In this document: one piece after another, positions 7,889 through 16,713 of the stretch
Layout of the letters: every line of letters begins with the position of its first letter
Position numbering within the stretch: position 1 is the stretch's first letter
NCBI RefSeq assembly: GCF_030848565.1
Contig: NZ_JAVDDV010000026.1
Location: 1 to 36,942 of the forward strand
DNA length: 36,942 nt
Source: Natronolimnohabitans sp. A-GB9
GTDB taxonomy: Archaea; Halobacteriota; Halobacteria; Halobacteriales; Natrialbaceae
Reading direction: 5' to 3'
Notes under the pieces: generated by a model
The model's input: only the letters and a program-made list of their open reading frames with translations
What the model was told of the DNA's origin: nothing
Databases searched by the model: none
Made by a program: the position numbers and the translations under genes

Positions 7889-9114
7889 TACCGACCTAGA
7901 TCTTCGTGTGCGCTCGCCAGATGCCGCGACGACAGCGCCGCGAGCAGTGAGAGTTCGCCGGCCAGCGCGCCGACGGCGATAATCTCGGCCAGCGCGTCGG
8001 CGTTGCTCCCGGCTGGGTCGCCGCCGCCCCGGAGGCCGAGGACCTCGAGTGCCTCGGCCTGGGTCGGCAGTTTCGTCCCCCCGCCGACGGTTCCGACCTC
8101 GAGCGAGGCCAGCGAGACGCTGGCATAGAGATCGGTAGTGCCGTCGTCGCGTTCTCGCGTGTCCATCGACGTGATGGCGTTTGCCCCTTCGACGACCTGA
8201 GCCTCGTCCTGGCCGGTCGCGAGAAACGCTGCGCCGACGACGTTTGCGGCGTGGGCGTTGAACCCGAGGCTGCCGGCCTTGGCGCTGCCGATCAGGTTCT
8301 TGCGGGTGTTGGCCTCGACGATCCCCTCAGCGGTCGTATGTAGTCGGTCCTCGAGGAGGTCGCCGGGGATCACGACGTCCGCGGTGACCGACCGGCCCCG
8401 CCCCTCGACGGCGTTGACGGCGGCGGGTTTCTTGTCCGAACAGAGGTTGCCCGAGAGCGCGACCAGGGAAGCCGGCGTCTCGGCCTCGACGAGCTCGCAG
8501 GCCTCGCCGGTCGCGATGGTGGCCATGTTCATCCCCATCGCGTCTTTCGTGTCGTAGGCAAAGCGTAGGTAGACGGAGTCACCGACGACGTACGGTTCGA
8601 CGTCGATGAGTTCGCCGTGGCTCGTCGTCGATTCGGCCGCCTCGGCCAGCGCGTCGACGTTGTCCTCGACCCACTCGACGGTCTCGGCTGCCTCGGCGAC
8701 GCCGTCGACCTGGAACACCGGCGCGCGGGTCATCCCGTTTTTCGTCACGCGAGCGTCGGCGCCGCCCGCGGCGCGGATCACGGTCAGGCCGCGGTTGACC
8801 GACGCCAGCAGGGCGCCCTCCGTCGTCGCCAGCGGCAGATAGTAGTCGCCGTCGGCCGCCCCACCAGCTACGGGAACGGGACCGACGACGCCCATTGGCA
8901 CCTGCGCGGCGCCGATCATGTTCTCGATGTTCGGCTCCGCGGCTTCGGCCGGGAACGCGTAGTCGCCGACCGCCTCGAGGTCGGTGTCGGTCTCCCGCTC
9001 GAGCAGCAGGCGGCGGGCTGTCGCCGCCGTGTCGTGGTCGGCGTGGTCCTCGAGTTCGTGCAGTCGCAACTCGCCCTCGTCGACCCGTTCGACGAGGTCC
9101 TCGGGGTCTGTCAT
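7888..9114 (-). CDS. hmgA: HMG-CoA reductase (class I)
   Basis: 408 residues, a full-length archaeal HMG-CoA reductase that converts HMG-CoA to mevalonate with NADPH. This is the committed step to the isoprenoid chains of archaeal lipids, carotenoids and quinones. Visible signatures: ENMIGAAQVPMGVVGP (64-79), catalytic Glu99 in TTEGALLAS, NADPH-binding DAMGMNM (191-197), catalytic Lys228 in SDKKP, Asp303 in GQDEAQ, GTVGGGT (341-347) and His403 near the C-terminus (ASAH). All catalytic residues are intact. Cytoplasmic; no membrane segments, as expected in archaea. In many haloarchaea this enzyme is the mevinolin (lovastatin) target. Confidence 0.97.
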   Translation of the reverse strand: MTDPEDLVERVDEGELRLHELEDHADHDTAATARRLLLERETDTDLEAVGDYAFPAEAAEPNIENMIGAAQVPMGVVGPVPVAGGAADGDYYLPLATTEGALLASVNRGLTVIRAAGGADARVTKNGMTRAPVFQVDGVAEAAETVEWVEDNVDALAEAAESTTSHGELIDVEPYVVGDSVYLRFAYDTKDAMGMNMATIATGEACELVEAETPASLVALSGNLCSDKKPAAVNAVEGRGRSVTADVVIPGDLLEDRLHTTAEGIVEANTRKNLIGSAKAGSLGFNAHAANVVGAAFLATGQDEAQVVEGANAITSMDTRERDDGTTDLYASVSLASLEVGTVGGGTKLPTQAEALEVLGLRGGGDPAGSNADALAEIIAVGALAGELSLLAALSSRHLASAHEDLGR

Positions 9115-9196
9115 AGCTCACTCGAGACAGCGGGCGGTCCTAAGGATTGCTGATTCTCGTCGACCTCCCTCGCGGTCGGTCCCGCTGTCGCGGCGA

Positions 9197-9586
9197 TCAC
9201 CGCGTCTGCGTCTGGGTCGGCGTCCCGTCGCTCGTGATCCGGTGCCACCGGAGCAACTCGTAGCAGACGAGCCCGATCACCGCGACGGCGCCGGCGGTCG
9301 CGATCAGTAGATACTGAATCCCGTCGACGTCGCCGGCGAAAGCGACCGCGAACACGGCCGTGCCGACGGTCGCAAACTGGACGCGACTGCGTGTCGATCC
9401 CTCGTCGGTCGCGGCGAGATACAGCTGTGGGACGGCGATGGCGATGCCGGCGAAGACGAGAAACGACAGGAACGGGTACGCCTGGAGTCCGACGCCGAAC
9501 TGCTCCTCGACGACAACCGAGCCGGTAAGAACCAACGCCAGCGCCAGCAGTGATCCGAAGACGACGCGACCGGTTCGATCGAGCAT
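9197..9586 (-). CDS. Small four-helix membrane protein
   Basis: 129 residues from the ATG at 9586; further upstream the frame has no hydrophobic or haloarchaeal character. Four transmembrane helices are visible (about 8-26, 36-56, 69-87, 92-112), followed by a short polar tail (RITSDGTPTQTQTR). No motif recognised. It is divergent from the amidohydrolase gene (start 9752), with about 165 bp between them. Confidence 0.65.
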   Translation of the reverse strand: MLDRTGRVVFGSLLALALVLTGSVVVEEQFGVGLQAYPFLSFLVFAGIAIAVPQLYLAATDEGSTRSRVQFATVGTAVFAVAFAGDVDGIQYLLIATAGAVAVIGLVCYELLRWHRITSDGTPTQTQTR

Positions 9587-9751
9587 ATCGGCGAGTCCAC
9601 GAGCCGGCAGGTTAAGCTTGTGCTCCCGACAGTCTCGAGGCGACTCGTCGGCAGACGCCCGGACTCGAAGCATCACGTCGTGGCGGCGCAAACACCCGCC
9701 GACGCGGCGGTGAACCCAACTGTTTTGCTCCTCGCCGACACCCTCTCGGGC

Positions 9752-11329
9752 ATGACCAGCGCTGCCGACCGCCTGTTCGTGAACGCGGCGGTTCACACCC
9801 TCGCCGAGCCCGATACCGTCCACGAGGCGATCGCCGTCCGCGACGGCGAGATCGTCCGGATCGGCGACACCTACGAGATCGAGTTCCTCGAGGGCGTCGA
9901 GACGGACGTGATCGACTGTGACGGACGGGTCGTCCTGCCGGGCTTTATCGACGCGCACACGCACATGGAGCAGTTGGGCCAACACCTGGTTCACGCGGAT
10001 CTCTCGGAGGCTGGAAGCGTCGGCGACTGCCTCGAGGCGCTACGCGATCACGCCGACACGGCCCCCGACCGCGAGTGGATCCTCGGCTTTGGCTACGACG
10101 AGAGCGAGTGGGACGGCTCGCGGACGCGACCGCTGACGCGGACGGACCTCGATCGGGTCAGCGAGGACCGGCCGGTCGTCGCCATGCGCGTCGATCTCCA
10201 CACCGCGTCGCTGAACTCGGTCGCACTCGAGCGTCTCGCGGACGACCTCCCCAAATCCGGGCTCCGAACGGACGGCGGCGAGCCGACCGGCGTCGCCGTC
10301 GAGGACGCTGCCGAAGCCGTCAGGCGACGGCTGACCGGCGACCGCAAGGAGATGCGCGAGCTGCTTACGGCGGCAGCAGAACACGCCGTCGAGCGCGGCG
10401 TCACGGGCGTCCACGACAAAATCCGAGGATCGGTGGCCCCGCGAGTCTATCGCGAACTGGCGGCCGACGGCGACCTGCCGCTGCGGGTGCGGATCGACTA
10501 CTGGAGCGACCACCTCGAGGCGCTGACCGAGGTCGGCCTCGTGACGAACGTCGGCGACGATCGGGTGCGGACCGGCGCGATCAAGTCCTTCTCCGACGGC
10601 AGTTTCGGGAGCCGGACGGCGAAGCTCCGGGAGCCGTACGTAGACGGGAGTGACGGCGACGAGACGGAGACGTCCGGCGACGACCGCGGCCAGTGGGTCG
10701 TCGACCCCGACGACCTCGCCGCTCTCGTCGACCGGGCCGACGGCGCCGGCTATCAGGTCTGCGTTCACGCCATCGGCGACGCGGCGATCGAGGAGACGCT
10801 CTCGGCGTTAGAGGAGACGCCGGATCCCGACGATAGGCGCCACCGGATCGAACACGCCGAGCTGGCGACCGACGACCAACTCGAGCGCATGGCCGAGGCG
10901 GGTATCGTCGCGTCGATGCAGCCGAACTTCCACCGCTGGGCCGACGCCGATGGGCTCTACGACCGCCGACTCGGGCGGGAGCGACGAACGCGGACGAACC
11001 CACTGGGCCGTGTCCTCGAGGCGGGCGTCCCCCTCGCGTTCGGTTCGGACTGCATGCCGCTGGATCCACTGCTGGGGGTCCATCACGCCGTCAACGCCCC
11101 CACCGAGGCCCAGCGGCTGTCGGTGACGGAAGCGCTGCGGGCCTACACCCACGGGGCGGCTTACGCCGGCTTCGACGAGGACCGACTCGGTACGCTCGAG
11201 GTCGGCAAGCGAGCGGACCTGACCGTTCTCGAGGCATCCCCGTGGGACCAGCCCGACCGGATCGACGAGATCGAGGTTGCGATGACGGTCGTCGACGGCG
11301 AGATCGTCTTCGACGGTCGCGACGCCTGA
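9752..11329 (+). CDS. YtcJ-type amidohydrolase
   Basis: 525 residues from the ATG at 9752. A metal-dependent amidohydrolase of the amidohydrolase 3/YtcJ group, a TIM barrel with flanking beta-sandwich halves. Visible: N-terminal strands ending in VVLPGFIDAHTHME with H69 and H71 as metal ligands, the segment TGAIKSFSDGSFGSRTA typical of the group, later histidines in VHAIGDAA and RIEHAEL, and GSDCMPLDPLLG with the catalytic Asp. The C-terminal GKRADLTVLEASPWD closes the beta-sandwich. Members hydrolyse amide or formamide bonds; substrate unknown here. A family 2 repeat follows 9 bp after the stop. Confidence 0.85.
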   Translation: MTSAADRLFVNAAVHTLAEPDTVHEAIAVRDGEIVRIGDTYEIEFLEGVETDVIDCDGRVVLPGFIDAHTHMEQLGQHLVHADLSEAGSVGDCLEALRDHADTAPDREWILGFGYDESEWDGSRTRPLTRTDLDRVSEDRPVVAMRVDLHTASLNSVALERLADDLPKSGLRTDGGEPTGVAVEDAAEAVRRRLTGDRKEMRELLTAAAEHAVERGVTGVHDKIRGSVAPRVYRELAADGDLPLRVRIDYWSDHLEALTEVGLVTNVGDDRVRTGAIKSFSDGSFGSRTAKLREPYVDGSDGDETETSGDDRGQWVVDPDDLAALVDRADGAGYQVCVHAIGDAAIEETLSALEETPDPDDRRHRIEHAELATDDQLERMAEAGIVASMQPNFHRWADADGLYDRRLGRERRTRTNPLGRVLEAGVPLAFGSDCMPLDPLLGVHHAVNAPTEAQRLSVTEALRAYTHGAAYAGFDEDRLGTLEVGKRADLTVLEASPWDQPDRIDEIEVAMTVVDGEIVFDGRDA

Positions 11330-11338
11330 TCCGGACCG

Positions 11339-11433
11339 CTGATACGGGTTGCTGTAACGATTTACCGGCGCAACCGCGACCCGGGCTGCGGTTGCGCCGG
11401 TAACGACTTACAGTCGTCCGTATGAGACGCCGC
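11339..11433. repeat. Family 2 palindromic repeat, type copy
   Basis: The central stem TTACCGGCGCAACCGC pairs with GCGGTTGCGCCGGTAA around a GACCCGGGCT loop: a near-perfect 16-bp stem. Outer arms also match (TGATACGGGTTGCTGTAACGA against TCGTTACAGTCG-type sequence, ending CGTATGA). Length about 95 bp. The strong GC stem at a gene 3' end would fit RNA-level function. Confidence 0.8.
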
Positions 11434-11496
11434 TCTCCTGTCCCGTGGTGTTCGGAAACCGACACAATTATCGGTTCCAGCCGCGACGTCCGACCG

Positions 11497-12243
11497 ATGT
11501 TCGATGCGTTATTCGTCGGCGTCGGCATCGCGCTCGTCGCGGTCGGCTGCTGGAAGCTCCGGCCGGCCTACCACGTCTACCGCGGCGACACCGACGACGT
11601 CGTTTCGATCGAGCGGGCCGACGGCCCGGTCGAACTCGAGGGCACCGCGAGCCCGATCGATCGGACCATCTCTGCGCCGTTGACTGGAACGGATTGTCTC
11701 GCCTACGAGTACGAGGTCGAAGAGCTCCAGTCGAGCGGGAAGAACTCCTCGTGGAATACCGTCGACGAGGGAGTCGGCGGCGTTCCCTTCCGCCTCGAGG
11801 ACGCCACCGCGAGCGTCCGTGTCGAGCCGGCCGGGGCCGACCTCGCGCTCTCGACGGAAGCGTCGATCGAGGTCGACGGCGGCGAACCCGAACCGGAGCC
11901 GATCAAGGCGTTCCTCGAGACCGAATCCGACCTCGAGTCCGAGAACACCTCGCTGGATCTCCGCGTCGTCGAGATCGCAACCGGGAACGACAGGCGATAT
12001 CACGAACGGCGACTCGAGCCGGGCGAGGACGCGTACGTCTTCGGCCAGTCGCGTTACGACGTCGACGCACGCGAGACGATGCGCGACGTCAGTGCGGTAA
12101 TCGAAGACGGGCCGGACACGCCGGCGTTCGTCGTCGCGGACGCCACCCAGGACGTCGCCGCTCGGCGGCTGGCGAAACCGGCGGCCGTCTGGATCGCACT
12201 GGGCATTCTGGCAGCGGGGATCGGCCTCGTCTCGACGATGTAG
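11497..12243 (+). CDS. GIDE-domain membrane protein
   Basis: 248 residues from the ATG at 11497, with a transmembrane helix at each end (about 3-20 and 229-246). The middle resembles the GIDE domain known from the MUL1/MAPL mitochondrial E3 ligases and found in many archaea and bacteria: VELEGTASPIDRTISAPLTGTDCLAYEYEVEE (45-76), then VPFRLEDATASVRVEP (96-111), with the conserved small-residue and Cys-Leu-x-Tyr pattern. There is no RING domain, so ligase activity is not implied. The domain faces one side of the membrane between the helices. Function unknown. Confidence 0.7.
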   Translation: MFDALFVGVGIALVAVGCWKLRPAYHVYRGDTDDVVSIERADGPVELEGTASPIDRTISAPLTGTDCLAYEYEVEELQSSGKNSSWNTVDEGVGGVPFRLEDATASVRVEPAGADLALSTEASIEVDGGEPEPEPIKAFLETESDLESENTSLDLRVVEIATGNDRRYHERRLEPGEDAYVFGQSRYDVDARETMRDVSAVIEDGPDTPAFVVADATQDVAARRLAKPAAVWIALGILAAGIGLVSTM

Positions 12244-12304
12244 TCCCTACCGATGGATTGACACGACCTACGGACTTTTGGCAGTGGGCGTTCATCCAAC
12301 TGGC

Positions 12305-13288
12305 ATGAACGTTGGTCTCATGGTAACGTCGTTCGGTGACATCGACCTCGCCGACGTCGCGGTTCGCGCAGAGGAACTATCCTACGACGCCGTCTGGGTC
12401 GGCGAGCTCTGGGGCGAAAGCGGCGTCGTCCAGCTGACCGAGATGGCCTGTCGAACGGACGAAATCGATCTCGGGAGCGCGATCCTGAACGTCTACTCGC
12501 GGTCGCCGGCCGTTCTCGCGATGACGGCCGCGTCGCTTCAGCGGGCCTCGGACGGCCGTTTTACCCTCGGTGTCGGCACGAGCACGCCGAAGGCCGTCGA
12601 GGACCTCCACGGGATGGCGTTCGATCGGCCCGTCCGGCGGGCCCACGAGACGATCGAACTCGTCCGCGAGTTCACCGCGGCCGACGGCGGGCGGGTCGAC
12701 TACGACGGGCAACTGCTCGAGGCCGCCGACTTCCCCGCCCTCGAGACGCCGGTGTCGATCTATCACGCCGGGCTCGGTCCCGCCAATCGTCGCGTCGTCG
12801 GCCGTCTCTGTGACGGCTGGATTCCACACAACATCCCCTTCTCGCAACTCGACGACGCCTTCGAGGAGGTCGCAGGCGCGGCTCGAGAGCGCGACCGCGA
12901 CCCAAGCGAGATCACGATCGCACCCTACGTGCCGGCGGCAGCCAGCGAGGACGCCACCGAGGCCCGCGAGACGCTGTGCCAGCACGTCGCCTACTACGTC
13001 GGCAGCGGGGAGGGGTATCGCCGGGCGGTTTCGATGGCGTACTCGGAACGGGCAGACCGCATCGCCGAGGCCTGGCGCGACGGCGACAAACGCGAGGCCA
13101 CGGAGCTGGTCACCGACGAGATGCTCACGGATCTCGGCGTCGCAGGGACCCCCGAGGAGGTCCGCGAGCAGTTCCGAACGCTCGTCGACGAGACGGGGAT
13201 CGATCACCCGATCGTCGTCGTCCCGGAGCCTGCCTCGGAGGACGTGATCGAGACGACGATCGAGGCGCTCTCCCCGGAACGACTGTAG
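12305..13288 (+). CDS. LLM-class flavin/F420-dependent oxidoreductase
   Basis: 327 residues from the ATG at 12305. A luciferase-like monooxygenase fold (TIM barrel binding FMN or coenzyme F420). Visible: MNVGLMVTSFGDIDLADVAVRAEELSYDAVWVGELWG (strand 1, helix 1 and the E/W active-site face), GSAILNVYSRSPAVLAMTAASLQRASDGRFTLGVGTSTP (the conserved phosphate-binding segment) and PVSIYHAGLGPANRRVVGRLCDGW. Haloarchaeal members of this group are usually F420-dependent (5,10-methylene-H4MPT reductase-like). Substrate unknown. It stands alone between the GIDE protein and a DUF2267 gene. Confidence 0.85.
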   Translation: MNVGLMVTSFGDIDLADVAVRAEELSYDAVWVGELWGESGVVQLTEMACRTDEIDLGSAILNVYSRSPAVLAMTAASLQRASDGRFTLGVGTSTPKAVEDLHGMAFDRPVRRAHETIELVREFTAADGGRVDYDGQLLEAADFPALETPVSIYHAGLGPANRRVVGRLCDGWIPHNIPFSQLDDAFEEVAGAARERDRDPSEITIAPYVPAAASEDATEARETLCQHVAYYVGSGEGYRRAVSMAYSERADRIAEAWRDGDKREATELVTDEMLTDLGVAGTPEEVREQFRTLVDETGIDHPIVVVPEPASEDVIETTIEALSPERL

Positions 13289-13423
13289 ACCCGGTCCACT
13301 CGAGCGGTCTCGTCGGAGCCGTCGATCAGTCGAATAACAGTTTTTCGACCCTGAAAATCCCGGTACGACGCTTTTGGAGCGACCGGTCGACAGTCCCGAC
13401 GAGGAGTCGTCCTCGGATTCCAT

Positions 13424-13894
13424 ATGTCGGAGCCAAAGACGAACTACACGGACTTCATCGGTGAGGTACAGCATCGCATCGAAGCGGGAACGCAAGCCGA
13501 GGCCGTCCGCACGACGCGGGCCGTCCTCGAGACGATCGGCGAACGCGTCGACGAGGGTGGCGCGACCGACATCGCCAGTCCGCTGCCCATGGAAATCGAC
13601 CGGTATCTGTTGCACGTCGATCACAGCCAGCAGTACGACTTCGACGAGTTCGTCGAACGGGCCGTCGACCGGATGAACTACGACGATCTCGACCTCGAGA
13701 CGGCGTACGGAAAACCGTCGGGCATCGACGAAGCCGAGGCCGTCTATCGGATCAAGGCCGTGACCGCACTCCTAAGCGAGACGGTTCCCGGCGGCGAGAT
13801 CGCCAACGTCGAGGCACAGTTCCCCGAGGAGTTCGAGGAAATCTTCGAACTGGTCGACGCCGAGACCCAGCCCTGGGAGCACCAGGAGACGTGA
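13424..13894 (+). CDS. DUF2267 protein, copy 1
   Basis: 156 residues. The core, NYTDFIGEVQHRIEAGTQAEAVRTTRAVLETIGERVDEGGATDIASPLPMEIDRYL, matches DUF2267, an all-helical acidic protein of unknown function. The C-terminal half (VYRIKAVTALLSETVPGGEIANVEAQFPEEFEEIF) is also typical. A paralogue lies at 28699-29088 in this window. Compared with that copy it has an insert of about 16 residues (RMNYDDLDLETAYGKPS) between the two halves. DUF2267 genes often sit near UspA-type stress genes, but this copy does not. Confidence 0.85.
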   Translation: MSEPKTNYTDFIGEVQHRIEAGTQAEAVRTTRAVLETIGERVDEGGATDIASPLPMEIDRYLLHVDHSQQYDFDEFVERAVDRMNYDDLDLETAYGKPSGIDEAEAVYRIKAVTALLSETVPGGEIANVEAQFPEEFEEIFELVDAETQPWEHQET

Positions 13895-14062
13895 CGGCAC
13901 GGACGTCGCGGACGACCGACGTGGCGGTGACGTTCGCCTTCTCGAGTCGCCCTCCATCGACGCTCGATTCGACGATCTGTCGGTCGAACGCGCCGATCGG
14001 TCGGCGACACCGTCCTATGATCGGACGGGTTTTTACCCTGACGCAAGATATTAGATCAACGT

Positions 14063-14070
14063 ATTTATAC
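14063..14070 (+). promoter_or_regulatory. TATA box for the ATP-grasp gene
   Basis: ATTTATAC lies about 38 bp before the ATG at 14108 within an AT-rich patch, in an otherwise GC-rich gap. The expected transcript would begin near 14090-14096 with a short leader. Confidence 0.45.
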
Positions 14071-14107
14071 TATCGATTTTATGTCCGATAGCGCTGGATA
14101 GGTTCGT

Positions 14108-15400
14108 ATGCAAGAGCGCGGCCAGGAGAGTGTCGTCGTTCCCGCAATCGCGCCGAGTTCAGTCGCGTGTATCCGGTCGCTGAGCCGTCGCGGCGTTCGA
14201 ACGATCGCAGTCTCCGAAACCGAAACCGCTCCCGAGTTCGCCTCCCGCTACTGCGACGAGTCGTACGTGGTCCCCGACCCGGCGGACGATTTCGTCGGCT
14301 ACAGGGACGCGCTGCTCGGACTCGCGAAGCGATCCGACGTCGCAGCGATCGCGCCGATTCGGGACGAAGACGTGTGGACGCTCTCGCGATATCGCTCGGC
14401 GTTCGCCGACCACCTCAGACCACTCTGGCCGACGCTCGAGACGCTACGGACGGTCTACGACAGAACGCAGTTGATCGAGGCCGCGTCTACAGCGGGCGTC
14501 GCAGTTCCGGAGACGCAGCCACTCGAGGCGGTCGACGACTGGAACCGCGAGTCGATCGTCAAACCCCGATACGTCGTCCTCACCGACGAGTTCGTCGACG
14601 GCGTGTCACCGACGGAGCTCGTCCACCCGGGGTCGGTGCGCTTTCTCGAGCCTGGCCGCGAGCCGGACCGGGACGCGATCCGTGAGGAGCTGGGCCACGA
14701 GCCGATCGTCCAGGAGTACGTCTCGGGGCCGGAGTACGCACTCTGGGCACTGTACGACCGCGGCGACCCAGTCGCGACGTGTCAGAAACGCCAGCTCCGC
14801 GGGTATACGTACGCCGGAAACACGAGCGTCGCCCGACAGACCACGTCGATCCCCGCCCTCGAGCGGGCCGGACGGGCGATCCTCGACGCCCTCGACTGGC
14901 ATGGGCCCGCCTCGGTGCAGTTCGTCAGGAACGAAGCGACCGGCGAGTTCACCCTCCTCGAGATCAATCCGCGGTTTTGGGTGTCGGTGTCCTGTCCCGT
15001 CCAGGCTGGCGTCGACTTCCCGTACTACTTCTGGCAACTCGCTCGCGAACAGCCAGTTTCGACGCCCTCGACGTACGAGACCGACGTCGCGACACACCTG
15101 ATACGCGGCGAGTTGCTCCACGTATCCAGCGTTTTGCGGGAGGACAACCCGTTGGTCGAGCCGCCGCCGCTGTCGGCCGCGATCTGGGAGGTCGCGACGT
15201 CGATCGCCCGCCAGCCGAACTTCGATTACCTCCGCGCCGAGGATCCGCTCCCCTTCGTCTACGACACCTACAACACCGTACGCGAGGGACTCTCGCTCCT
15301 CGCCGACGTCCCGTCGTCGTGGAGCCTCCCGGCTCGACGAGACGAACGGACGACCGACGAGGAACGCGACGAGCGCACCGAGACTCGCGTGGGGCGATAA
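14108..15400 (+). CDS. ATP-grasp protein (CarB-like ligase)
   Basis: 430 residues. The N-terminal Rossmann-like part (10-100: VVVPAIAPSSVACIRSLSRRGVRTIAVSE, then AIAPIRDEDVWTLSRY) precedes an ATP-grasp domain (about 115-310) with SIVKPRYVVL (ATP-binding Lys), EPIVQEYVSGPEYALWALYD, KRQLRGYTYAGNTSVARQTTSIP and the metal-binding FTLLEINPRFWVSVSCPVQAGVDFP. This layout fits the carbamoyl-phosphate-synthase-like ATP-grasp ligases that join a carboxylate and an amine through an acyl phosphate. Substrates unknown. The Arg/Glu-rich last 25 residues look disordered. No partner gene is seen beside it. Confidence 0.8.
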   Translation: MQERGQESVVVPAIAPSSVACIRSLSRRGVRTIAVSETETAPEFASRYCDESYVVPDPADDFVGYRDALLGLAKRSDVAAIAPIRDEDVWTLSRYRSAFADHLRPLWPTLETLRTVYDRTQLIEAASTAGVAVPETQPLEAVDDWNRESIVKPRYVVLTDEFVDGVSPTELVHPGSVRFLEPGREPDRDAIREELGHEPIVQEYVSGPEYALWALYDRGDPVATCQKRQLRGYTYAGNTSVARQTTSIPALERAGRAILDALDWHGPASVQFVRNEATGEFTLLEINPRFWVSVSCPVQAGVDFPYYFWQLAREQPVSTPSTYETDVATHLIRGELLHVSSVLREDNPLVEPPPLSAAIWEVATSIARQPNFDYLRAEDPLPFVYDTYNTVREGLSLLADVPSSWSLPARRDERTTDEERDERTETRVGR

Positions 15401-15527
15401 CCCGATCCGCGACCGATTTCGACCCATCGTTCGAAAGTTATCGGTAGGCACAGACAACGTACGTGCCGTTTTCGAAAATCAGATCAGTCAGTGGTATTCC
15501 GCCATGTTCGAGTATCGAAGGAAAAAG

Positions 15528-15538
15528 TTATTCAATAC
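15528..15538 (+). promoter_or_regulatory. TATA region of the nad operon
   Basis: TTATTCAATAC, preceded by a purine-rich GGAAAAAG that could be the BRE, lies about 40 bp before the nadA ATG. It places the transcription start near 15555-15565. Confidence 0.5.
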
Positions 15539-15550
15539 GCCCCTGTGATG

Positions 15551-15564
15551 TGTGGTCAACCACA
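15551..15564. promoter_or_regulatory. Candidate operator of the nad operon
   Basis: TGTGGTCAACCACA is a 6+2+6 inverted repeat sitting at the expected transcription start, between the TATA region and nadA. A second pair, CCTGTG (15542-15547) and CACAGG (15561-15566), overlaps it. Position and symmetry fit a repressor that responds to NAD status; no regulator gene is recognised nearby. Confidence 0.5.
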
Positions 15565-15575
15565 GGTGACGTAAG

Positions 15576-16709
15576 ATGGTCAAAATGGAAACGGCAGAGC
15601 TGGAAACCGATCTAAGTCTGTTCAAATACGACAATCTCGAGCAGCTACCGCCCCGATACCGGGACCTCGAGGCCGAGGAGCGGACCGAACGTATCGAAGC
15701 GGCACTCGAGGAACTCGGCGACGACGTCGTGATCCTGGGACACAACTACCAGCGACGCGAGATCGTCGAACACGCCGACTTCGTCGGCGACTCCTATCAG
15801 CTCTCGAAGGAAGCAGCCGAAGCCGATGCCGAGTACGTGATCTTCGGCGGTGTCACGTTCATGGCCGAGAGCGCCGATATCATCACGGACGACGACCAGA
15901 CGGTGATCCTCCCGAGCATGGAGGCGTCGTGTCCGATGGCTGGAATGGCCGAAGCACTGCAGGTCGACAGCGCGTGGGCCGAGATCACGGCGGCGGCGCC
16001 CGACGCCGACATCATCCCGATCACGTACATGAACTCCTATGCGGACCTGAAGGCCTTCTGTGCGAGCCAGGGCGGACTCGTCTGTACCTCCTCGAACGCC
16101 CACAAGGCCTTCGAGTACGCCTTTGAGAAGGGCGATAAGGTCCTCTTTCTCCCGGACAAACACCTCGGAGAGAACACCGCACACCGACTCGACATGGAAG
16201 ACGAGATCGTCCAGTGGGACCCGTGGGACCCCGAGGGCAAAGACGCCGACGAGGTCGCCGAAAGCGACATCATCCTCTGGGACGGCTACTGCCAGGTCCA
16301 CGAACGGTTCCAGGTCGAGCACATCGAGGCGATTCGCGACGAGCACCCCGACGTGAACGTCGTCGTCCACCCCGAGTGTCGCCGCGAGGTCGTCGAGGCC
16401 GCCGACGTCGTCGGCTCGACCGCGACGATCTGTGAGACCGTCGAAAACGCCGACCCAGGCGAGAAGTGGGCGATCGGCACCGAGATCCACCTCACCAACC
16501 ACCTCCAGCGCTGGCACCCCGAAGTCGAGGTGCTGCCGCTGTGTGGCGACGCCTGCATGGACTGCAACGCTATGCGCCAGATCGACCCCAACTACCTCAC
16601 CTGGGTGCTGGAGGAACTCGTCGAGGGACGCGAACGGAACGTAATCGAGGTCGCGCCCGAGGAGAAAGAACTCGCGGAAGTCGCCCTCGATCGCATGCTC
16701 GAGATCTAA
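15576..16709 (+). CDS. nadA: Quinolinate synthase
   Basis: 377 residues. NadA condenses iminoaspartate with dihydroxyacetone phosphate to quinolinate using a [4Fe-4S] cluster. Visible family segments: VVILGHNYQRREI, DFVGDSYQLSKEAA, FGGVTFMAESADI, MEASCPMAG (Cys ligand), TYMNSYADLKA, VCTSSNAH, FLPDKHLGENTAH, WDGYCQVHERF, VVHPECRREV (Cys ligand), GSTATICETV, IGTEIHLTNHLQ and CGDACMDCNAM, which contains the last Cys ligand. First gene of nadA-nadB-nadC; nadB starts 4 bp after its stop. A second ATG 9 bp downstream is also possible as the start. Confidence 0.97.
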   Translation: MVKMETAELETDLSLFKYDNLEQLPPRYRDLEAEERTERIEAALEELGDDVVILGHNYQRREIVEHADFVGDSYQLSKEAAEADAEYVIFGGVTFMAESADIITDDDQTVILPSMEASCPMAGMAEALQVDSAWAEITAAAPDADIIPITYMNSYADLKAFCASQGGLVCTSSNAHKAFEYAFEKGDKVLFLPDKHLGENTAHRLDMEDEIVQWDPWDPEGKDADEVAESDIILWDGYCQVHERFQVEHIEAIRDEHPDVNVVVHPECRREVVEAADVVGSTATICETVENADPGEKWAIGTEIHLTNHLQRWHPEVEVLPLCGDACMDCNAMRQIDPNYLTWVLEELVEGRERNVIEVAPEEKELAEVALDRMLEI

Positions 16710-16713
16710 GCCA

